DNA of 12,198 bases, from NCBI GenBank assembly GCA_012799545.1, contig JAAZLA010000221.1:1-12198 (forward strand). The letters are read 5' to 3'. A model generated the notes under the pieces. It did not search any database, was not told the origin of the DNA, and saw nothing but the letters and a program-made list of their open reading frames with translations. How positions within the stretch are numbered: position 1 is the stretch's first letter; each line of letters starts with the position of its first letter. Positions 6,826 through 12,198 of the stretch are shown here, piece by piece. The translations under genes and the position numbers were made by a program. Source of the stretch: Treponema sp. GTDB lineage: Bacteria; Spirochaetota; Spirochaetia; Treponematales; Treponemataceae.

Positions 6826-8211
6826 ATGACAATAAAAACGCTTAGCACAGAAAATTTTTTGAGGACAGAGGCTGCAAAGGCTTTTTTTTCGCCTCGTTTT
6901 TCAGATAATTCCGTTGAAGAAAGTGTAAAAACAATTTTAGAAAAAGTAGCCTCCGAGGGAGATGCCGCATTGCGCAACTTTTCAAAACACTTTGACAAGC
7001 TTGACTTGCATTCTTTTGAAATACCGCTAAGCGAAAGAAAAAAGGCTGCTTCTGAGCTAAAAAAAACAAAACCCGAACTCTATAAGGCTATTCAATTTTC
7101 ATATAAAAACGCCCTTCGCTTTGCAAAAAAACAAAAAAAATCCTTTGGCAACTTTGAAATGGAAATTGCAAAAGGTGTTTTTACCGGGCAAAAAAATATT
7201 CCTGTAGAAAAAGCCGGTATCTATGTCCCTGCTGGACGCTATCCGCTTTTTTCCTCGCTCATAATGGGAGCCGCTCCCGCACAAGCTGCTGGTGTAGAAA
7301 AAATAATTCTTTGCACACCGCCTCGCCTGCATCCCAAAGATGCACAAGAACAAGAGCATGCAGAAAAAAACAATAAAAAAATAGCGCTAAAACCGTGGGC
7401 GGATGAAACAACGCTTGCGGTTTCATATATTTGTAAAATTGATACTGTCTACGCCCTCGGCGGCGCCCAAGCGATTGCAGCTATGGCCTATGGAACAGAG
7501 ACTATTCCCCAAGTTGACGTAATTGTTGGACCAGGAAATAAATATGTCGCAGAAGCGAAGCGACTCGTATACGGGAAGGTAGGCATTGATTTTATTGCAG
7601 GACCGACAGAAGTCTTTATCATCGCGGATGAAAGCGCCCGAGCCTCATGGGTGGCAGCGGACCTTCTCGCACAAGCAGAACACGACCCTGATGCCCAAGC
7701 AATTCTTGCAACAAACTCAGAAAAGCTCATTGCAGAAGTAAAGACTGAAATACAAAAACAAATCAGCCTCTTTCCCGAACCAGAAGCGGCTCTACAAAGT
7801 TTAAAAGAAAACGGACTCATCCTTCTTTGCAAAGATTTAGATGAGGCCATAGAAATTGCAAATAAAAAAGCACCCGAGCATCTTGAAATAGCCCTCGATG
7901 ACACAAAAGAAAGAAAAAAACTCGTCGAAAAGGCAAGAAATTATGGTTCTCTTTTTATAGGGCATGAGGCAGCAGAAGTTTTTGGCGACTATTGCGCTGG
8001 CTTAAACCACACGCTTCCCACTTCTGGTTCCGCCCGTTTTACAGGAGGCTTGAGCGTGCGGCATTTTATAAAAACACTCACTACGCTACGAGCCCATAAT
8101 CAAGAAAGCATCCAAGAAATAGCAAAACACTCGGCCCTCATCGGACGAAGCGAGGGGCTCATCGGTCATGCCCGTGCTGCAGAAATCCGCTTTCAAAACA
8201 GCCAAGACTAA
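6826..8211 (+). CDS. hisD: histidinol dehydrogenase
   Basis: Oxidises L-histidinol to L-histidine in two NAD-dependent steps, the end of the pathway. At 461 residues it is slightly longer than the usual 430-440. Visible motifs: GIYVPAGRYPLFSSLIMGA, GGAQAIAAMAYGTE, VGPGNKYVAEAKR, IDFIAGPTE, AQAEHDPDAQ (zinc ligands Gln283 and His286), KAPEHLEIAL (catalytic Glu351 and His352), GDYCAGLNHTLPTSGSARF (zinc ligand Asp388) and GLIGHARAAEIR (His448). The extra length is a hydrophilic insertion of about 24 residues at about 167-190, between CTPP and the GGAQAIA block. All catalytic and metal residues are present, so it should be active. The ATG is preceded by AGGA (6816-6819), which overlaps the TAG stop of the HisA fusion, so the two genes are translationally close and surely co-transcribed. 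Its stop codon is 3 bp from the stop of the opposing acyltransferase gene. Confidence 0.96.
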   Translation: MTIKTLSTENFLRTEAAKAFFSPRFSDNSVEESVKTILEKVASEGDAALRNFSKHFDKLDLHSFEIPLSERKKAASELKKTKPELYKAIQFSYKNALRFAKKQKKSFGNFEMEIAKGVFTGQKNIPVEKAGIYVPAGRYPLFSSLIMGAAPAQAAGVEKIILCTPPRLHPKDAQEQEHAEKNNKKIALKPWADETTLAVSYICKIDTVYALGGAQAIAAMAYGTETIPQVDVIVGPGNKYVAEAKRLVYGKVGIDFIAGPTEVFIIADESARASWVAADLLAQAEHDPDAQAILATNSEKLIAEVKTEIQKQISLFPEPEAALQSLKENGLILLCKDLDEAIEIANKKAPEHLEIALDDTKERKKLVEKARNYGSLFIGHEAAEVFGDYCAGLNHTLPTSGSARFTGGLSVRHFIKTLTTLRAHNQESIQEIAKHSALIGRSEGLIGHARAAEIRFQNSQD

Positions 8212-8235
8212 AAGTTAGCGAAAGCGTATTTTTTC
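8188..8235 (+). terminator. terminator-like stem for the his mRNA, embedded in two convergent genes
   Basis: CGCTTTC (8188-8194, in hisD) pairs perfectly with GAAAGCG (8220-8226, in the opposing gene), followed by TATTTTTTC. The loop is long (25 nt) and contains both stop codons, so it is weaker than a textbook terminator. On the minus strand no T run follows, so it would act only on the his transcript. Confidence 0.35.
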
Positions 8236-9108
8236 TATTTCCTCGTGTTGTTCGTTAAGTAAGTCCATAACTCTATCGACGACCGCTTGTTTTTTATCGA
8301 CCTCAGGATCGTTTACCGCATTGATTACCTCATTTCGAAATGCTTTACATTCAAAAACAGGACTTGAAGAAAGAACGACACAATCGGGAATAACAAGGTC
8401 GCTGAGCATATTATTTGGATCTTCTTCATTGATACGTAAGCAAGAACCATTTATCGTAACCAAAATCATTACATCGGACAAGCGCAGATATGAATCTATC
8501 TCGCGAACCCCACGTTTTGTTTCAGGTTTTCCTGGACGATATCGTGTTCCAGAAGGAAAAACAAGCGTTACCTCTCCACGTTTGCGAGACGCATCGAGCG
8601 CGCGCATAGAAGCCATATTTATTTTTTTACTTTTTGCCTCTTCTTCTGCGTATTTTTCTGGGTCTTTTATAGAGCTTAAACTCCGACTCGGATAAATAAC
8701 AATGCGTGAAAAAGCCTCTGCCCAAGCTCTCACCATGGGATCTTCTTCGTTAAGCTTCATACCAGCAATGGCGACAATTCTCTTTGCTAGGTCCTCACCC
8801 ATCGCCCCTGCATCTTTTCGTAACAAATAAATGAGCGCAGGTAAATCTAAGTTGCTATAATGTTCCATGAGGATGAGCCCACGCTTTCCCTCTTTAACTA
8901 AGTTTAAAAAATTTTCAAAATGTTCCAAGCCTTCAAGCCGTGAACCCTCTAGAAAATTTTCATCTAACATTCCGTCAACGATGGGCAATATAGCATCATT
9001 CCCTTTTTGAAATACATTTTCCTCAGTAATAACAGCCGGTGCCTTTGTCTTTGCTTGCAAGGCGCCAAATAAATGTTTGTATCTCTCTCCTAAAGGAATT
9101 CCCTTCAT
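8215..9108 (-). CDS. soluble PlsC/GPAT-family acyltransferase
   Basis: A 297-residue glycerolipid acyltransferase-type protein for phospholipid synthesis, with no membrane segment. The H-x4-D catalytic motif is MEHYSNLDLPA (His83, Asp88). The substrate-binding block is FPSGTRYRPG (184-193). PlsC enzymes usually read FPEGTR; the PSG-x-R-x-RP form and the layout between the two blocks (IAGMKLNEEDP, then FSRIVIYPSR, then an Arg/Lys-rich stretch) resemble plant plastid/chlamydial soluble glycerol-3-phosphate acyltransferases, which use acyl-ACP. Arg189 and Arg191 match the two arginines that bind phosphate in that group. The ATG has a strong Shine-Dalgarno AGGAGA (9121-9116) 7 nt upstream. It lies 99 bp downstream of the MATE gene on the same strand and converges with hisD. 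Acyltransferase family is confident; whether it acylates glycerol-3-phosphate or lysophosphatidate is unsettled. Confidence 0.8.
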   Translation of the reverse strand: MKGIPLGERYKHLFGALQAKTKAPAVITEENVFQKGNDAILPIVDGMLDENFLEGSRLEGLEHFENFLNLVKEGKRGLILMEHYSNLDLPALIYLLRKDAGAMGEDLAKRIVAIAGMKLNEEDPMVRAWAEAFSRIVIYPSRSLSSIKDPEKYAEEEAKSKKINMASMRALDASRKRGEVTLVFPSGTRYRPGKPETKRGVREIDSYLRLSDVMILVTINGSCLRINEEDPNNMLSDLVIPDCVVLSSSPVFECKAFRNEVINAVNDPEVDKKQAVVDRVMDLLNEQHEEIEKIRFR

Positions 9109-9126
9109 ATTATAATCTCCTAATCG

Positions 9127-9155
9127 TATATAAAAAACAACTTTTTTAAGCCGAA
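9127..9155 (-). promoter_or_regulatory. weak candidate promoter for the acyltransferase gene
   Basis: Reading the minus strand, TTCGGC (9155-9150) is followed after 17 bp by TATATA (9132-9127). The -35 is poor. Transcription would start almost at the Shine-Dalgarno. Read-through from the MATE gene is an equally good explanation. Confidence 0.22.
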
Positions 9156-9156
9156 C

Positions 9157-9175
9157 TTATTTTATCATAAAATAA
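9157..9175. promoter_or_regulatory. perfect 9-1-9 palindrome between the MATE and acyltransferase genes
   Basis: TTATTTTATCATAAAATAA is a perfect inverted repeat with 9-bp arms and a single central base. It sits just upstream of the candidate -35 of the acyltransferase gene, downstream of the MATE stop. The geometry resembles Fur/PerR-type operators (7-1-7), though the sequence does not match their consensus. It could instead fold as an AT-only hairpin at the end of the MATE mRNA, but no T run follows it on either strand's relevant side. Confidence 0.4.
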
Positions 9176-9207
9176 AAAAAACCTATATAACCTTAATAAG
9201 TCTTTAT

Positions 9208-10641
9208 TTAGTTGTCAAGGGCAAGGTTTTTTACCCACCGTTCTTTTTTAAGCCAATAGGCTGCTATGGCTATTTTCAAAAAATCAACCGATTTTACGAT
9301 TGCAAACATGAGAACCGGCCCTAGTGGAGTTCTCAAAGCCATGTAAAACATTGCAGGGATAGCAATTACAAAACTCGTAAATAAATCGACTACAACACCC
9401 ATAAGGGTATCACCGCCTGTTCGTGAAACTGCAAACTGTGCATTGATATAGCACCAAGCAGGCATAAAAAGCGCAAGTACAAAAACCATTTGCTTGGTCA
9501 CCAAACGCGCCTCGGGGCTGAGGTTTGAAAACACCACCGGAATAATAAAGATAGTTGCAAGCCCAAGGAAGGTGGCAAAAAAACCGAAAAGCCCAGAGCC
9601 ATTTATAATCCAGTTTTTTTGATCCCGTGCTTCATCAAGACGGTTTGCCCCTAAAGTCGAACCTATAATAACGCTCGTTGCGGTATGTATTCCACTAAAA
9701 CTAATAAAAAACAAATTTGCAATAGCAAAGCCAGCAGCCATTCCTGAAACAATTTCTGCTCCACCGCGACTATTGTATAAAGCGGTTGTTACCGTTTCGG
9801 AGATAACCCATGCCATTTCAGAGACCAAGATAAAGCTTGATTTTTTCAATATATCAAAAAAGAGTCTCAATCGTATTTTGAATATATCACGAATTTTTGA
9901 ATAGAAGGGAGGATTTGTTTTTTTGATATAGAGCAAAAACAAAAACATTTCGACAATTCGTGCAATATTTGTCGCCATAGCTGCACCCTGCACTTCTAAG
10001 CGAGGGAAGCCAAATTTCCCATAAATAAGCACCCAGTTAAAAAAAGTATTTATGAGCGTAGCAATAATAGACATAACAAGGGGTGGTTTAACTCGCCCTA
10101 TTTCTCGCAAGGATGAACCTATCGCCATCGAAACCGCCATCGGTATCCATGACCATGAAACAGCGCGCATATATGTGACACCTTCAGCGACAATTGCAAC
10201 GCTTTCTTTATTCCCCCGCACCATCAAAGATAAAATGGGAGCAGTTAAGGTATTTGTAAGAATTACATATAAAATAGAAGCGACAAGTCCCATGACGAGT
10301 TTAAAGCGATAGGCTTGTTTCATGCCTTCATGGTTTTTGGCCCCATTGTATTGTGCAATAAAAATGCCACCTGCTACAAGCATTGTATTTACAAAAACCA
10401 TAAATACAAAGTTTATTTGCCCTGCGATATTTACACCAGACATTTTTATATCGCCAAGTCCAGCGACCATAAAATTGTCGATAAGAGAAACAAAGTTTTG
10501 TATCAATAATTGAGCCATTACTGGAAGAGCGATTGCTAAGGTTTTTTTATAAAAAACAGCTGGCCCAAAGGCTGTTCGCTTTTTTAGTTGCACTGCCATA
10601 TCGTTTAAAATAGTAGGAAATGCATTTAGTTTCAAGCCCAT
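9208..10641 (-). CDS. MATE-family multidrug/cation efflux transporter
   Basis: A 477-residue inner-membrane protein, about the usual MATE length (440-470), with roughly 12 hydrophobic segments in two MatE halves (about 30-240 and 265-465). Family features are IALPVMAQLLIQNFVSLIDN and MVAGLGDIKMSGV near the start, the SSLREIGRVKPPL loop in the first half, and AVSRTGGDTLMGVVVD in the second, the usual R-x-x-GDT-type repeat. The family exports cationic drugs or metabolites in exchange for Na+ or H+; the substrate here cannot be read. Start choice is uncertain: the first ATG (10641) lies 9 nt from a good promoter and has only a weak GGG, while Met15 (10599) lacks any Shine-Dalgarno. The 10641 start adds 14 polar residues. 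It diverges from the 10744 gene across a 102-bp gap, and the acyltransferase gene follows 99 bp downstream. Confidence 0.92.
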   Translation of the reverse strand: MGLKLNAFPTILNDMAVQLKKRTAFGPAVFYKKTLAIALPVMAQLLIQNFVSLIDNFMVAGLGDIKMSGVNIAGQINFVFMVFVNTMLVAGGIFIAQYNGAKNHEGMKQAYRFKLVMGLVASILYVILTNTLTAPILSLMVRGNKESVAIVAEGVTYMRAVSWSWIPMAVSMAIGSSLREIGRVKPPLVMSIIATLINTFFNWVLIYGKFGFPRLEVQGAAMATNIARIVEMFLFLLYIKKTNPPFYSKIRDIFKIRLRLFFDILKKSSFILVSEMAWVISETVTTALYNSRGGAEIVSGMAAGFAIANLFFISFSGIHTATSVIIGSTLGANRLDEARDQKNWIINGSGLFGFFATFLGLATIFIIPVVFSNLSPEARLVTKQMVFVLALFMPAWCYINAQFAVSRTGGDTLMGVVVDLFTSFVIAIPAMFYMALRTPLGPVLMFAIVKSVDFLKIAIAAYWLKKERWVKNLALDN

Positions 10642-10650
10642 ATAGGCCCA

Positions 10651-10679
10651 ATTTTATGAAATCCTTATAAACTATTCAA
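10651..10679 (-). promoter_or_regulatory. promoter of the MATE gene
   Basis: On the minus strand TTGAAT (10679-10674) is followed by a 17-bp spacer and TAAAAT (10656-10651), 9 nt before the ATG at 10641. The leader would be only a few nucleotides. A small inverted repeat, ACTAT-N5-ATAGT (10671-10685), overlaps the -35 and could be an operator. Confidence 0.5.
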
Positions 10680-10708
10680 TATAGTATCGGCACATAAGAA
10701 GAGTGCAA

Positions 10709-10736
10709 TAGACATTTTTGACTAAAGTGTTATACT
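10709..10736 (+). promoter_or_regulatory. promoter of the 10744 gene, positioned for a leaderless mRNA
   Basis: TAGACA (10709-10714), a 16-bp spacer, then TATACT (10731-10736) preceded by TGT, giving the extended -10 TGTTATACT. The ATG at 10744 is 7 nt after the -10, the same spacing as in the his promoter. No Shine-Dalgarno precedes the ATG. Confidence 0.6.
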
Positions 10737-10743
10737 GTAGTGT

Positions 10744-11835
10744 ATGAAGGCGAAGCGAGCTGTACGTATTTTTGTTTTTGGATTATTCTTTACCTCACTT
10801 TTATTAGTTTCAATAATATTTTATTTGGAATTATCAGGGAAGCTAAGAGATAGGTCTGCTTATATTGTATTGCCAAATGAGGGCGGCTATGTAGAATCTT
10901 GGGTTCCGTATTTAAGCCAGCTAGCTAGGGCTCTCGACGTTTCAGACCTTTCGATAAAAACATACACAACAAATGCGGATTTACATGACTACATCAAAAA
11001 GGCAGATGCCCTAAATATTTTATGGATAGAAGTACCTTTAAGCTCTGATTTTCCCATCGCAGATATAATCGAAACAGATCTGCTCACGCCTCTTTATAAT
11101 CCGCAAAAAGTTTTAGAATCTACCCCAACTGTCATACAGAAAACGTTTTTTTCTACATATCCTTCTTCTGAGAACACCTATGTCCTTCCTTTTACAATGA
11201 ACCCTTTAGTACAAATATATAAAAACAGTGAAACAGAAGATGGTGAAAAAAACACCTTGCTTATTCCCCTACAAAAAGAAGAAGATAAAAAAAAGTTTAT
11301 TTCCTTTTGCCGAACAACTTTTTATCCCTACTTAAGCTCAATGGAAGAAGAAAACCTTTTATCTACACTACCATCTTTACTTGCCTACTTACGCATTGAT
11401 AAAACAAGTATTAATTATCAAAAAAGCGAAATTATTCCTTATTTCTTTAAAAACAGTAAAAAAAACGTACTAATAAATGCTTCAGACCTTGCTTCTTTCT
11501 CCGTAGAGCAAAGACTTGCTGTTTCAATTGCAAGCTTGGGAAAAACAATTAGCTCCGACTTTAGTTATTTAGTTTTTCCACAAAGAACAAGTGATTTACA
11601 CAATGAAAAAATTCGTTCTGCCCAAGATTATCTACTGATTCCGGAAGTTGCTTTCAATATCGCAAGCAAAAGGAACCATCTCCCCGTGAATATAGAATCA
11701 ATTTCTAAAAATGTCTTCAACGATTTTATAAAAAAACAAATCAGGCAAGCTGAAAATTGTTTTGTACCTGCACTTGAAGCCGACATAGAAAATAATGAGT
11801 TATTTCTAAAATCTATCAAAATTTTATTTCAATAA
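10744..11835 (+). CDS. membrane-anchored protein, possibly of solute-binding fold
   Basis: I cannot name this 363-residue protein. It begins MKAKRAVRIF with a positively charged N-terminus and one hydrophobic segment at about 9-29, then a hydrophilic domain, so it is probably exported but kept anchored. There is no lipobox cysteine and no clear cleavage site. The region 88-160 has the pattern of family 1 extracellular solute-binding proteins: a strand (NILWIEVPL), ADIIETDLLTPLYN like the usual 'e-aGlL-pLd' stretch, and YVLPFTMNPLVQIYKN like the usual 'Y-lPf----l-yYNk'. The rest is too diverged to assign. No ABC permease or ATPase is adjacent. It diverges from the MATE gene and its 3' end overlaps the opposing gene by 12 bp. 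The ATG is the only start before the hydrophobic segment. Confidence 0.75.
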   Translation: MKAKRAVRIFVFGLFFTSLLLVSIIFYLELSGKLRDRSAYIVLPNEGGYVESWVPYLSQLARALDVSDLSIKTYTTNADLHDYIKKADALNILWIEVPLSSDFPIADIIETDLLTPLYNPQKVLESTPTVIQKTFFSTYPSSENTYVLPFTMNPLVQIYKNSETEDGEKNTLLIPLQKEEDKKKFISFCRTTFYPYLSSMEEENLLSTLPSLLAYLRIDKTSINYQKSEIIPYFFKNSKKNVLINASDLASFSVEQRLAVSIASLGKTISSDFSYLVFPQRTSDLHNEKIRSAQDYLLIPEVAFNIASKRNHLPVNIESISKNVFNDFIKKQIRQAENCFVPALEADIENNELFLKSIKILFQ

Positions 11836-11838
11836 AAT
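11821..11838. repeat. AT-only palindrome on the overlapping stop codons
   Basis: ATTTTATT and AATAAAAT form perfect 8-bp arms around a TC loop. The palindrome covers the stop codons of both convergent genes (TAA at 11833-11835 on plus, TAA at 11826-11824 on minus). It may act as a weak two-way terminator; no T tract follows on either strand. Confidence 0.3.
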
Positions 11839-12198
11839 ACTGTAAACGACAGAACTACTATTACCAGAAAGGTCTTTCGCTGTAAGCACATACTTATATC
11901 TGCCTTTTTCTTTTAATGTATCTTCTATAACCCAGTAATTTCCAACAGTATTTTGTATTAAATCAACAATCTCTAAAGATTCATCCATAGTGTCTCCCGA
12001 GATATAGTGTTTTTCATAAGCCCAATACGCAAGACCGTTTTTTTCAAAGGTCTTTTCTTCTATAAAACCTTCTAAATTAAGAATAAAAAACTCATCGTGT
12101 AACACTTCCGTTACTACTAGCTCTTCTTCAAAATCAAAAGAAACACTGCCCTCAGAAAGAATTTTTATCGCTGGTGCATGGGAGTCAACATACAAAGG
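11824..12198 (-). CDS. C-terminal part of an unrecognised protein with an Ig-like end (partial)
   Basis: The minus frame is open from the right edge to a TAA at 11826-11824; about 124 residues are visible and no convincing start lies inside (the first candidate would be a TTG at 12195 without a Shine-Dalgarno), so the gene most likely continues beyond the window. The sequence is acidic and rich in beta-strand pattern. The end, GRYKYVLTAKDLSGNSSSVVY, has the 'Y-l-A-D-aGN-s' pattern of the last strands of bacterial Ig-like or fibronectin-type domains, as in large surface or secreted proteins. No membrane segment or sorting signal is visible at the C-terminus. Its 3' end overlaps the plus-strand gene by 12 bp. 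The Ig-like reading is a suggestion from one motif only. Confidence 0.6.
   Translation of the reverse strand, partial: PLYVDSHAPAIKILSEGSVSFDFEEELVVTEVLHDEFFILNLEGFIEEKTFEKNGLAYWAYEKHYISGDTMDESLEIVDLIQNTVGNYWVIEDTLKEKGRYKYVLTAKDLSGNSSSVVYSILLK

Noticed and set aside
7488..7904. Open frame on the minus strand inside hisD
   Set aside because: Shadow of hisD, which has all catalytic residues in the plus frame.
9176..9207. Terminator for the MATE gene
   Set aside because: A T run exists on the minus strand (9183-9176) but only a 4-bp CTTA/TAAG stem precedes it.

Overview
This is an AT-rich bacterial chromosome segment with tightly packed genes, many A and T runs, ATG and GTG starts, and Shine-Dalgarno sites of the AGGA/GGAGA type. 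The overall impression is a host-associated spirochaete close to Treponema. That placement is an inference from composition and protein style; there is no rRNA or marker gene here, and a low-GC Bacillota origin cannot be excluded. No tRNA, rRNA, CRISPR array, insertion sequence, integrase or phage gene was seen.

Layout. (1) 2-124 is the apparent 3' end of an unrecognised gene. (2) 229-5388, plus strand, is one probable operon: a GH63/MGH1-like six-hairpin glycosidase homologue that appears to lack its catalytic acids, a Ppx/GppA phosphatase with a C-terminal HD domain, and polyphosphate kinase Ppk1. The last two make and degrade polyphosphate. (3) 5516-8211, plus strand, is a two-gene histidine unit: a HisA-HisI-HisE fusion covering three consecutive pathway steps (2, 3 and 4) in one polypeptide, then HisD for the last two steps. 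The other his genes are not in the window. (4) 8215-9108 and 9208-10641, minus strand, are a soluble PlsC/GPAT-like acyltransferase and a MATE-family efflux transporter. (5) 10744-11835, plus strand, is a membrane-anchored protein with a possible solute-binding fold. It converges on and overlaps (6) the C-terminal part of a protein at 11824-12198, minus strand, that runs off the right edge.

Regulatory signals. The three plus-strand transcription units each begin with the same extended -10 element, TGNTATACT. In two of them (hisA fusion and the 10744 gene) the -10 lies exactly 7 nt before the ATG and there is no Shine-Dalgarno, so these mRNAs look leaderless. The MATE gene has a promoter 9 nt before its start and may be nearly leaderless too. 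Both convergent gene pairs have almost no spacer (3 bp apart, and 12 bp overlapping). One carries a terminator-like stem that sits inside the two opposing coding ends.

The most interesting points are the HisA-HisIE fusion, the repeated leaderless promoter layout, and a run of proteins whose recognisable folds have substitutions at catalytic or phosphate-binding acidic residues (glycosidase homologue, Ppx/GppA, HisA). I did not find convincing evidence of a defence system or a mobile island.
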